11,619 nucleotides of DNA, from NCBI GenBank assembly GCA_035541655.1, contig DATKMY010000095.1:1-11619 (forward strand). Direction: 5' to 3'. Shown one piece after another: positions 4,448 through 11,619 of the stretch. The stretch comes from CAIWHR01 sp035541655 (GTDB lineage Bacteria > Pseudomonadota > Gammaproteobacteria > Burkholderiales > Casimicrobiaceae). The notes beneath the pieces are model-generated. The model did no database searches. It saw nothing but the letters and a program-made list of their open reading frames with translations, and was not told the DNA's origin. Position 1 is the first letter of the stretch. Every line of letters starts with the position of its first letter. The translations under genes were made by a program, and so were the position numbers.

Positions 4448-6109
4448 ATGAGCTGGTCACAGGTCTACGATCCGCTGGGCAACCCGGTACTCTCGACGCT
4501 CGTCGCCGCGCTGCCGATCGTGGTGCTGCTCGGCAGCCTCGCGTTCTTCCATGTGAAGGCCCACTGGGCAGCGATCCTCGGGCTCGCGGTCGCCCTCGCG
4601 GTCTCGATCTTCGCGTTCGGCATGCCGACGGGGATGGCGGTGAAGTCCGCGCTCTACGGCGCGCTCTTCGGGCTGCTTCCGATCGGCTGGATCGTCCTCA
4701 ACGTGATCTTCATGTACCAGCTGACGAACTCGGTCGGACTGTTCGACGTGCTGCAAAAGAGCATCACCGGGATCACGACCGACCGCCGGCTGCAGCTGCT
4801 GCTCGTGTCGTTCTGCTTCGGCGCATTCTTCGAGGGCGCGGCCGGGTTCGGTACGCCGGTCGCCGTCACGGCGGCGATCATGATGGGGCTCGGTTTCAAG
4901 CCGTTGGCCGCCGCCGGCCTTTCGCTGATCGCCAACACGGCTCCGGTCGCGTACGGCGCGCTCGGCACGCCGATCGTCGTGCTCGCCGCAGTCACCGGTC
5001 TCGACCTGCAGGCGATTTCGGCCATGGTGGGACGGCAGCTTCCGTTCTTTTCGGTGCTCGTGCCGTTCTGGCTGATCTGGGCGTTCGTCGGCTTCCGCCG
5101 GATGCTCGAGATCTGGCCGGCGATCCTGGTCGCGGGCGTCTCGTTCGCTGTCCCGCAGTTCCTCGTGTCGAACTTCCACGGACCGTGGCTGGTCGACGTA
5201 ATTGCCGCGATCTGCTCGATGGGCGCGCTCACGCTGTTCCTGAAGGTCTGGCATCCGCAGCACGTCTGGACGAGCACGTCGCGCGAGGGAACGACCGTTC
5301 CCTATGCCGAAGCGGAGGCCGGCGCGGTACGCCATGGCTTCACGCGCGCGCAGATCCTCAAGGCGTGGACGCCGTGGGTCATCCTCAGCGTCCTCGTGTT
5401 CTTGTGGGGCCTGCCGCAGATCAAGGACCTCCTCAACGGGGTCTCGTCGCCCAAGTTCGCGATCGACGGGCTGCACAACCTCGTCGTGCGGATGCCGCCG
5501 GTCGTTCCCAAGCCGACGCCGGAGGCCGCGGTCTACACCCTCAACTGGCTGTCCGCAACGGGCTCCGGGATCCTCCTCGCTGCGATCATCGCGGGCCTGG
5601 TGATGGGAATCTCCATCCCGCAGATGGCGCGAAGCTACGGCGAGACGCTGAAGCGCGTCCGCTATTCGCTGCTGACGATCGCCGCGATGCTCGCGCTCGG
5701 CTTCACGACGAAGGGGGCGGGACTTGATTCGACGCTCGGGCTCGCGTTCGCGCACGCCGGCTGGTTCTATCCGTTCTTCGGCGCGATGCTGGGTTGGCTC
5801 GGCGTCGCGCTCACCGGATCGGACACTTCGTCGAATGTGCTCTTCGGCGGATTGCAGCGGGTTTCCGCCGAGCAGCTCGGACTCTCGCCCATACTGATGG
5901 CGGCGGCGAACAGCTCAGGCGGCGTGATGGGCAAGATGATCGACGCGCAGAGCATCGTCGTCGCGTCGACCGCCACGCAGTGGTACGGCCACGAGGGCGA
6001 CATCCTGCGCTACGTGTTCTTTCACAGCCTCGCGCTCGCGGCGCTGATGGGGGTGCTGATCATGGCGCAGGCGTACGTCTGGCCGTTCAACGCGCTGGTC
6101 CTGCATTGA
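4448..6109 (+). CDS. lctP: Lactate permease, LctP family
   Basis: This inner-membrane transporter of the LctP family (relatives: E. coli LldP and GlcA) imports lactate, probably with protons, and may also accept glycolate. The 553-aa length is typical. The protein is hydrophobic throughout, with a dozen or more likely membrane helices. Signature stretches are GAFFEGAAGFGTP (125-137), the segment LIANTAPVAYGALGTP, TGSDTSSNVLFGGLQ (starting at 456) and NSSGGVMGKMIDAQS (starting at 488). It starts with a strong ribosome binding site and is the first gene of the lactate operon. The next gene's proposed start is 35 nt past its stop. The substrate is supported by the lactate dehydrogenase genes that follow. 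Confidence 0.95.
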   Translation: MSWSQVYDPLGNPVLSTLVAALPIVVLLGSLAFFHVKAHWAAILGLAVALAVSIFAFGMPTGMAVKSALYGALFGLLPIGWIVLNVIFMYQLTNSVGLFDVLQKSITGITTDRRLQLLLVSFCFGAFFEGAAGFGTPVAVTAAIMMGLGFKPLAAAGLSLIANTAPVAYGALGTPIVVLAAVTGLDLQAISAMVGRQLPFFSVLVPFWLIWAFVGFRRMLEIWPAILVAGVSFAVPQFLVSNFHGPWLVDVIAAICSMGALTLFLKVWHPQHVWTSTSREGTTVPYAEAEAGAVRHGFTRAQILKAWTPWVILSVLVFLWGLPQIKDLLNGVSSPKFAIDGLHNLVVRMPPVVPKPTPEAAVYTLNWLSATGSGILLAAIIAGLVMGISIPQMARSYGETLKRVRYSLLTIAAMLALGFTTKGAGLDSTLGLAFAHAGWFYPFFGAMLGWLGVALTGSDTSSNVLFGGLQRVSAEQLGLSPILMAAANSSGGVMGKMIDAQSIVVASTATQWYGHEGDILRYVFFHSLALAALMGVLIMAQAYVWPFNALVLH

Positions 6110-6144
6110 GCTCGATCGTCGCGGCGAAAGGCGGCGCCTCGCCG

Positions 6145-9063
6145 ATGCTGCCCTCGCGGTATCGGGCGTTCGAGCGCACGCTCGCGCCGCCGTACGACGC
6201 GCTCTATCGCCGCGCGTCGGCGTACATTTCCTCCGATCGCCTCGTCACCGATCCGCTGCGCCTCCTTGCCTGGGGCACCGACGCGAGCTTCTATCGCCTC
6301 GTGCCCCGGATCGTGGTCGTCGTCGACGACGAGGATGAAGTCGTCCGCCTCCTAGCCGACTGCGCGGCGCTCGGCACGCCGGTCACGTTTCGCGCGGCGG
6401 GGACCAGCCTCTCGGGCCAGGCGATCAGCGACTCGGTCCTGGTGCTGCTCGGCGACGGCTGGCGCCGCGCCGAAGTCGGACCCGCAGCCGAAACCATCAC
6501 GCTGCAGCCGGGCGTCGTCGGTGCAGCCGCGAACCGCCGCCTCGCAAGCTACGGCCGCAAGATCGGCCCCGACCCGGCGTCGATCGACGCCGCGATGATC
6601 GGGGGCATCGCTGCCAACAACGCGAGCGGCATGTGCTGCGGCACTGCGCAGAACAGCTATCACACGCTCGCCGGCCTGCGCGTGGTCCTCGCGAGCGGCA
6701 CCGTCCTGGACACGCGCGACGCGGCCAGCCGCGCCGCGTTTCTCGCCCGCGAGGCCCTGCTCGTCCGCGAGCTCGAAGCGCTCGCGAAGGCTACGCGCGC
6801 CAATCAAGCGCTCGCCGCGCGGATCCGGCACAAGTTCCGGATGAAGAACACGACCGGATACAGCCTCAACGCGCTCATCGACTTCGAGGATCCGATCGAC
6901 GTGGTCGCCCACCTGATGATCGGATCCGAAGGCACGCTCGGATTCATCAGCGAGATCACTTATGCGACGGTAGCCGACCACGCCGACAAGGCCAGCGCGC
7001 TCGTTCTCTTCGACGACCTCGAGGCCGCCTGCCGCGCGGTCACGCTGCTGAAAGGCACGCCCGTCGCCGCGGTCGAGCTGGCGGATCGCGCCGCGCTGCG
7101 TTCCGTCGAGGGCAAGCCCGGGCTGCCGGAAGGGATCGGCGCGCTCGGTCCCGACGGCGCGGCGCTGCTGGTCGAAACGCGTGCGCCCGACCAGGCGACG
7201 CTCGGCGCGCAGATCCATGCGATCGAAGCGGCGCTCGCCACGCTGCCCAAGACCGTGGAGGCGCGCTTCTCGACCGATGCCGGCGAATGCGCGCGGCTGT
7301 GGAACGTGCGCAAGGGGATGTTCCCGTCGGTCGGCGCGATGCGCCGTGTCGGAACGACCGTCATCATCGAGGACGTCGCATTCCCGGTGCCACGCCTCGC
7401 CGAGGCGACGCTCGCGCTGCAGCGGCTGCTCGCCGAGCACGGCTACACCGACGCGATCATCTTCGGCCACGCACTCGAAGGAAACCTGCACTTCGTCTTC
7501 ACGCAGGACTTCAACGCCGCGGCCGAGGTCGCGCGCTACCGCGGCTTCATGGATGCGCTCTGCCGCATGGTCGTCGAGCGCTACGACGGCTCGCTCAAGG
7601 CCGAGCATGGCACGGGTCGCAACATCGCGCCGTTCGTCGAGCTCGAATGGGGTGCGGAGGCCTACCGCATCATGCGCGCGATCAAGAGCCTCTTCGACCC
7701 GAAGGGTCTCCTCAATCCGGGCGTCGTGATCAACGACGACCGCGACGCGCATCTCCAGAACCTGAAGCCCCTGCCCAAAGCGGATACTCTGGTCGACAAG
7801 TGCATCGAATGCGGATTCTGCGAGGCGAAGTGCCCGTCGCACAGGCTGACGCTCTCGCCGCGGCAGAGGATCGTCGGCTGGCGGGAGATCTCGCGTCTCG
7901 AGCATTCGAGCGCCACCGGGGACGCGCTCGAGACGCTGCGCACGCTTTACGGCTTCCACGGGATCGACACCTGCGCCGCCTGCGGACTGTGCGCGACCGC
8001 GTGTCCGGTCGGCATCGAGACGGGCATTCTGATCAAAGCGCTGCGTGGGCGCCGCGCGGGTCCCGTTGCCAGGCGCCTCGCCGACGCCGCGGCCGATCAC
8101 TTCGGCGCGGTGACCGGCGCGGTACGCGCAGGCCTCGCGCTGAGCGACGCGGTGAACAGTGCGCTCGGGACGCGAGTGCTGCGATCGGCGTTCGACGGAC
8201 TCCGCAGCGCGTCCGGCGGCCGCCTGCCCAAATGGTCGCCGGCGCTGCCGCGTCCGGCGCGAACGCCGCAGCGTCACGGCGCAGCGCCCGGCGCCGCGGA
8301 GCGCATCGCCTATTTTCCGAGCTGCGCCACGCGGAGCATGGGTGCCCAGCGCGATGACGACGAAACGGATCCCTTGCCGGCAGTCGCGGAGCGCCTGTTT
8401 GCAAGAGCGGGATACGGGATCGCCTACCCGGAGCGCCTCGACGATCTCTGTTGCGGGCAGCCGTTCGAGAGCAAGGGCTTCCTGGATGCCGCCGACCGGA
8501 AGTCGGCGGAGCTCGAGGCGGCGCTGCGCAGGGCGTCGGATGGGGGGCGATTCCCGATCGTGTTCGACACGAGCCCCTGCGCCTACCGGATGAAGCGCTA
8601 CCTGGCCGGCCGCCTTGCCGTCGCGGACAGCATCGAGTTCATCCACGACCGCGTGCTGCCGCGCGTCGACCTCACGCCGACCGACGCGGCGGTCGCGATC
8701 CACCCGGTGTGCAGCGTGCGCAAGATGGGCCTCGTCGAAAAGCTCGCCGCGATCGCGACGCGCTGCAGCGCGAACGTCGTCCAGGTCGAGAGCGTCCAGT
8801 GCTGCGGCTTCGCGGGCGACAAGGGGTTCAACCGACCGGAGTTGAACGAGCATGCGCTGCGCGACCTCAAGGCCGCGCTGCCGCCGCGCTGCGCCCAGGG
8901 CTACTCGACGAGCCGAACCTGCGAGATCGGCCTTTCGGAGCGGTCGGGATTCCCGTACCGGGCGCTGATCCGGCTCGTCGATCGGTGCGCGGGGGCGCGC
9001 AGCGCATCCCCGGTTTCCGCTCCCGCCCGCGAGGCGTACGCTAGCGAACGACCGCCGGACTGA
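6145..9063 (+). CDS. dld: FAD/Fe-S D-lactate dehydrogenase, Dld-II type
   Basis: Probably oxidises D-lactate to pyruvate at the membrane face and passes electrons to the quinone pool. The 972-aa protein has an FAD-binding (PCMH-type) domain with RAAGTSLSGQ (83-92) and GPDPAS (141-146), an FAD-oxidase C-terminal domain with HALEGNLHF (442-450) and KAEHGTGRN, and a double [4Fe-4S] domain with Cys553/556/559/563 and Cys610/613/616/620. Heterodisulfide-reductase-like cysteine modules follow (FPSC727; LCC769-770; HPVC856; QCC886-887). Similarity to Shewanella Dld-II runs from DRLVTDPLR through both ferredoxin motifs, as remembered rather than aligned here. ATG 6145 was chosen; a TTG at 6106 overlapping the lctP stop has no ribosome binding site. 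The last 25 or so residues look unconserved. A glycolate-type oxidase is the less likely alternative. Confidence 0.92.
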   Translation: MLPSRYRAFERTLAPPYDALYRRASAYISSDRLVTDPLRLLAWGTDASFYRLVPRIVVVVDDEDEVVRLLADCAALGTPVTFRAAGTSLSGQAISDSVLVLLGDGWRRAEVGPAAETITLQPGVVGAAANRRLASYGRKIGPDPASIDAAMIGGIAANNASGMCCGTAQNSYHTLAGLRVVLASGTVLDTRDAASRAAFLAREALLVRELEALAKATRANQALAARIRHKFRMKNTTGYSLNALIDFEDPIDVVAHLMIGSEGTLGFISEITYATVADHADKASALVLFDDLEAACRAVTLLKGTPVAAVELADRAALRSVEGKPGLPEGIGALGPDGAALLVETRAPDQATLGAQIHAIEAALATLPKTVEARFSTDAGECARLWNVRKGMFPSVGAMRRVGTTVIIEDVAFPVPRLAEATLALQRLLAEHGYTDAIIFGHALEGNLHFVFTQDFNAAAEVARYRGFMDALCRMVVERYDGSLKAEHGTGRNIAPFVELEWGAEAYRIMRAIKSLFDPKGLLNPGVVINDDRDAHLQNLKPLPKADTLVDKCIECGFCEAKCPSHRLTLSPRQRIVGWREISRLEHSSATGDALETLRTLYGFHGIDTCAACGLCATACPVGIETGILIKALRGRRAGPVARRLADAAADHFGAVTGAVRAGLALSDAVNSALGTRVLRSAFDGLRSASGGRLPKWSPALPRPARTPQRHGAAPGAAERIAYFPSCATRSMGAQRDDDETDPLPAVAERLFARAGYGIAYPERLDDLCCGQPFESKGFLDAADRKSAELEAALRRASDGGRFPIVFDTSPCAYRMKRYLAGRLAVADSIEFIHDRVLPRVDLTPTDAAVAIHPVCSVRKMGLVEKLAAIATRCSANVVQVESVQCCGFAGDKGFNRPELNEHALRDLKAALPPRCAQGYSTSRTCEIGLSERSGFPYRALIRLVDRCAGARSASPVSAPAREAYASERPPD

Positions 9064-9104
9064 CGCGCGCGTCGCGCCGGCGAGTCCCCTCGGAGGACAC
9101 GAAG

Positions 9105-9848
9105 ATGAAGGCCGCGCTGTTCGTACCCTGCTATATCGACGCGTTCTTTCCCGAAGTCGCCATCGCGACGCTCGAGCTGCTCGAGCGGCTCGGTGTCGAG
9201 GTCGCTTACCCCCTCAATCAGACCTGCTGCGCGCAGCCGATGGCGAACAGCGGCTGCCACGAGGATGCCGCGGCCACCGAGGCGCTGTTCGTCAAGAACT
9301 TCGCGAAATACGACTATGTCGTCGGCCCGTCGGGAAGCTGCGTTCATCACGTGCGCGAGAACCTGACGGCGATTCCGCAGACGGCGGAGGTGACGCGCGT
9401 GCGCCGCAACACCTACGAGCTCGTCGAGTTTCTGCACGACGTGCTCGAGGTCGACGCGCTGCCCTGGGCGCATTTTCCGCACAAGGTGGGCCTGCACAAC
9501 GGTTGCGCGTCGCTGCGCGCGCTGCGCACGGCGAAGATGTCGGAGATCGCGGGGCCGGCCTTTTCGAAGCCGCTCGACCTCCTCTCCAAGGTGAAGGGAA
9601 TCCGCTTCGTCACGCCGGAGCGCCCCGACGAATGCTGCGGGTTCGGCGGGACGTTCTCGGTGTTCGAGGAGCCGGTCTCCGCGAAGATGGGCTACGACAA
9701 GGTGAACGACCACCACAGCGCGGGCGCCGAATACATCGTTTCGGCCGACATGTCCTGCATGATGCATCAGAAGGGCTGCGCCGAGCGCCTCGGCCTGCCG
9801 ATCAAGTTCATCCACATCGCCCAGGTCCTGAACGGCGCGCGCGAGTGA
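9105..9848 (+). CDS. lutA: L-lactate oxidation complex subunit LutA (LldE)
   Basis: LutA is the cysteine-rich-domain subunit of the LutABC (LldEFG) complex that oxidises L-lactate to pyruvate. The 247-aa product contains two CCG-type modules: VPCYIDAFFP (Cys9), NQTCCAQP (Cys41, Cys42) with GPSGSC (Cys79), then HNGCASLRAL (Cys134), DECCGFGG (Cys177, Cys178) and SADMSC (Cys218). This pattern is shared with heterodisulfide reductase HdrB and glycolate oxidase GlcF and suggests an Fe-S cofactor. ATG 9105 is preceded at 8 nt by GGAGG (9092-9096). The gene lies 41 nt after dld and 25 nt before lutB, in the order known from Shewanella lactate loci. Confidence 0.95.
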   Translation: MKAALFVPCYIDAFFPEVAIATLELLERLGVEVAYPLNQTCCAQPMANSGCHEDAAATEALFVKNFAKYDYVVGPSGSCVHHVRENLTAIPQTAEVTRVRRNTYELVEFLHDVLEVDALPWAHFPHKVGLHNGCASLRALRTAKMSEIAGPAFSKPLDLLSKVKGIRFVTPERPDECCGFGGTFSVFEEPVSAKMGYDKVNDHHSAGAEYIVSADMSCMMHQKGCAERLGLPIKFIHIAQVLNGARE

Positions 9849-9861
9849 CCACCCGCCTGCC

Positions 9862-9866
9862 GGAGG
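9862..9866 (+). promoter_or_regulatory. Ribosome binding site of lutB
   Basis: GGAGG lies 7 nt before GTG 9874-9876 and supports this non-ATG codon as the lutB start. Confidence 0.8.
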
Positions 9867-9873
9867 AGATCCC

Positions 9874-11253
9874 GTGAAGAGAATCGACCATGCCGAGGCG
9901 TCGTCGCAGTTCATCAAGGCGACCGACCACATGGACTTCCACGACAAGCGGTTGTGGGATCTGCGCAAGAAGCGCGATCGGGTGAGCGAGGCGCTGCCCG
10001 AGTGGCAGGATCTGCGCACGCTCGCCTCGGCGATCAAGGAGCACACGCTGACGCACCTCGCGGCCTATCTCGAGGAGTTCGAGCGCAACGCGATCGCGAA
10101 CGGCGCGCACGTCCATTGGGCGAAGGACGCCGCGGAGCACAACCAGGTCGTCTTCGACATCCTGAGCGCGCACGGCGCGCGAACGCTCGTCAAGGCGAAG
10201 TCGATGCTCACCGACGAGTGCGACATGCGCCCCTTCCTCGAGAAGCGCGGCATCGAGGTGATGGAGACCGACCTCGGCGAGCGCATCCAGCAGCTCGACG
10301 ACGAGCCTCCGAGCCACATCGTCGTGCCGGCGGTCCACAAGCTGCGGACCGACGTCGCGCGGGTCTTCGCCGACACGATCGGCACCGATCGCAAGAACAG
10401 CGACGTCCACTATCTCGCCGAGAGCCAGCGACAGAATACGCGCCCGTACTTCCTCAAGGCGGATGCCGGGATGACGGGCGCCAACTTCGCCGTCGCCGAG
10501 ACCGGGACGCTGGTCGTCTGCACCAACGAGGGCAACGCGGACCTGAGCGTCAATCTTCCGAAGCTCTACATCGCGTCGGTCGGGATCGAGAAAATGATCC
10601 CGCGGATCGAGCATCTCGGCGTTTTCGTCCGGATGCTGTCGCGCAGCGCGCTCGGCTCGCCGATCACGCAGATGACCTCGCACTTCCGGGCGCCGCGCGA
10701 GGGCACGGAGATGCACATCGTGCTGGTCGACAACGGGCGCTCCGAGCGCCTCGGGATGCCCGACTTCTGGTACTCGCTCAAATGCATTCGCTGCGGCGCG
10801 TGCATGAACACCTGCCCGGTGTACCGGCGCAGCGGGGGCCTGAGCTACGGCGCGACCTATTCGGGACCGATCGGCGTCATCATCGATCCGACGTTCAACC
10901 TGCGCAAATACAGCTCCTTGCCGTTCGCCTCGACGCTCAACGGCAGCTGCACGAACGTCTGCCCGGTCAAGATCGACATCCACGACCAGATCTACAAGTG
11001 GCGGCGAGTGATCGCCGAGCGGCACCAGCTTCCGTTCGTCAAGCAGGAAGCGATGCGCGCCGCAGGAAAGATCCTCGCGAGCCCGAAGCTCTATCGCGCC
11101 GCGGTCGAAACGGCAGGGGTCGGGGTCGACTATCTGCCGCGCTTCATGATGTACAGCCGCCTGAACGCGTGGGGGCGGCAGCGCGAGGTCCCGGCCGCGC
11201 CGCCCTACACGTTCCGTCAGTGGTATCTGAAGAACCGGGGGAAGAAGAAATGA
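9874..11253 (+). CDS. lutB: L-lactate oxidation iron-sulfur subunit LutB (LldF)
   Basis: LutB is the Fe-S electron-transfer subunit of the LutABC complex. The 459-aa product begins at GTG with a good ribosome binding site. The N-terminal LUD-type domain (about 60-290) includes KAKSMLTDE, METDLGERIQQLDDEPPSH, GANFAVAETGTLV and DNGRSERLG. A ferredoxin-like module follows: CIRCGACMNTCP (Cys304, 307, 310, 314) and, after the SGPIG segment, LNGSCTNVCPVKI (Cys359, Cys363). The second motif is short: Bacillus LutB has CxxCxxxCP, but here the first Cys is Asn356. I have an impression that several Gram-negative LldF proteins share this, so it may be a lineage trait. The stop overlaps the lutC start as ATGA, a sign of tight coupling. 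Confidence 0.95.
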   Translation: MKRIDHAEASSQFIKATDHMDFHDKRLWDLRKKRDRVSEALPEWQDLRTLASAIKEHTLTHLAAYLEEFERNAIANGAHVHWAKDAAEHNQVVFDILSAHGARTLVKAKSMLTDECDMRPFLEKRGIEVMETDLGERIQQLDDEPPSHIVVPAVHKLRTDVARVFADTIGTDRKNSDVHYLAESQRQNTRPYFLKADAGMTGANFAVAETGTLVVCTNEGNADLSVNLPKLYIASVGIEKMIPRIEHLGVFVRMLSRSALGSPITQMTSHFRAPREGTEMHIVLVDNGRSERLGMPDFWYSLKCIRCGACMNTCPVYRRSGGLSYGATYSGPIGVIIDPTFNLRKYSSLPFASTLNGSCTNVCPVKIDIHDQIYKWRRVIAERHQLPFVKQEAMRAAGKILASPKLYRAAVETAGVGVDYLPRFMMYSRLNAWGRQREVPAAPPYTFRQWYLKNRGKKK

Positions 11254-11619
11254 GCAGCCGCGACGACATCCTCGCCCAGGTCCGCAGGAACCAGCCGCCG
11301 GCGGCGGCGCTGCCGTCGGTGTCGGGGTTCGGCGCGGGCGGCGGAGCGAATCCCGACGAGTTCAAGGCCGCGCTCGCCCGGATGGGAGGCAGGATCGCCG
11401 ACGCAGCCGCAGACGGCGACCTCACGGCCCTCGTCCGCAAGCTCTTTCCCGACGCCAAGGTCGTCTGTTCGGCGACGCCCGAAGTCCGAGGGAACCGCAC
11501 GCTCCGCGCTGTCGGCGCGCCCGCCGGGCTCGACGACGTGGACGTGGGCGTCGTGCGGGCGGCGTTCGGCGTCGCCGAGACGGGCTCGGTGTGGCTCACC
11601 GAAGCGGAGCACGGGGTGA
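11250..11619 (+). CDS. lutC: L-lactate oxidation subunit LutC (LldG), 3' end missing
   Basis: LutC is the small LUD-domain subunit of the LutABC complex. ATG 11250-11252 overlaps the lutB TGA as ATGA, and GGGGGAAGAAG just upstream can act as ribosome binding site. 123 codons are visible before the window ends with no in-frame stop. The N-terminus MSSRDDILAQVRRNQPP is the usual start of this family, and VGVVRAAFGVAETGSVWLTE (from about residue 101) is the LUD-domain glycine-rich signature. A Gly/Ala-rich linker lies at about 17-33. It completes the lactate gene set. Whether a regulator or other gene follows cannot be seen. Confidence 0.92.
   Translation, partial: MSSRDDILAQVRRNQPPAAALPSVSGFGAGGGANPDEFKAALARMGGRIADAAADGDLTALVRKLFPDAKVVCSATPEVRGNRTLRAVGAPAGLDDVDVGVVRAAFGVAETGSVWLTEAEHGV

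Noticed and set aside
4199..4470. Search for an LldR/LutR-type GntR operator (TGGTNNNACCA)
   Set aside because: Only isolated TGGT half-sites were seen, such as one inside the start of lctP; there is no paired ACCA at the right distance.
4457..5755. 432-codon minus-strand open frame opposite lctP
   Set aside because: It is extremely rich in charged residues (Arg, Asp, Glu), the expected mirror of a hydrophobic membrane protein.
6106..6108. TTG start for dld overlapping the lctP stop
   Set aside because: The overlap is attractive for coupling, but there is no ribosome binding site and ATG 6145 gives the family's usual N-terminus. It remains a weaker alternative.
5794..6144. N-terminal extension of the D-lactate dehydrogenase frame into lctP
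   Set aside because: The frame is open but overlaps lctP codons, and its Arg-rich translation is unlike the family. Similarity begins after ATG 6145.
6352..8853. 833-codon open frame on the minus strand inside dld
   Set aside because: It is antisense to a well-supported enzyme, is rich in Arg/Ala/Asp as expected for the shadow frame of GC-rich coding DNA, and shows no domain motif.
9064..9104. Possible terminator between dld and lutA
   Set aside because: The sequence is GC-rich with no convincing stem-loop and no T-run; the genes look co-transcribed.

Overview
This is a GC-rich window (by eye about two thirds G+C) from a bacterium, carrying two divergent energy-metabolism operons separated by a 249-bp control region. 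The minus-strand half (1-4198) encodes the start of a respiratory complex I operon in the order nuoA-nuoB-nuoC-nuoD-nuoE-nuoF, with nuoF cut by the left edge. The plus-strand half (4448-11619) encodes a complete lactate utilisation set: lactate permease LctP, a large FAD/Fe-S D-lactate dehydrogenase of the Shewanella Dld-II type, and the three-part L-lactate oxidation complex LutA/LutB/LutC (LldE/F/G), with lutC cut by the right edge.

Organism: separate nuoC and nuoD genes, the 'GPSHPATHG' NuoD and the divergent NuoF look less like the E. coli/Thermus reference proteins and more like those I associate with Myxococcota, Acidobacteriota or related deep Gram-negative lineages. The lactate cluster has the gene order known from Shewanella and other Proteobacteria. 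I cannot place the organism more precisely without a database search.

Layout: 1-980 nuoF (partial); 981-1063 intercistronic gap filled end to end by a 26-codon ORF and holding a strong hairpin; 1064-1528 nuoE; 1539-2768 nuoD (GTG start); 2769-2829 gap bridged by a 22-codon ORF; 2830-3312 nuoC (GTG start); 3315-3830 nuoB; 3833-4198 nuoA; 4199-4447 divergent control region; 4448-6109 lctP; 6145-9063 dld-II; 9105-9848 lutA; 9874-11253 lutB (GTG start); 11250-11619 lutC (partial).

How they work together: LctP imports lactate. Dld-II and LutABC oxidise the D- and L-isomers to pyruvate, most likely passing electrons to the respiratory chain, and pyruvate oxidation makes NADH, the substrate of complex I. 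The control region links the two halves. It has two near-identical FNR/CRP-family-type dyads (4248-4261 and 4324-4337), each 22 bp from a TAnnnT -10-like element, one facing nuo and one facing lct. This mirror-image, class-II-activator geometry is the most notable regulatory observation. On the protein side, NuoF lacks the Glu that corresponds to E. coli E183 in the NADH site. Both of the larger gaps in the nuo operon are spanned exactly by tiny ORFs that start and stop on the neighbouring genes' stop and start codons. No mobile element, tRNA, rRNA or CRISPR array was seen.
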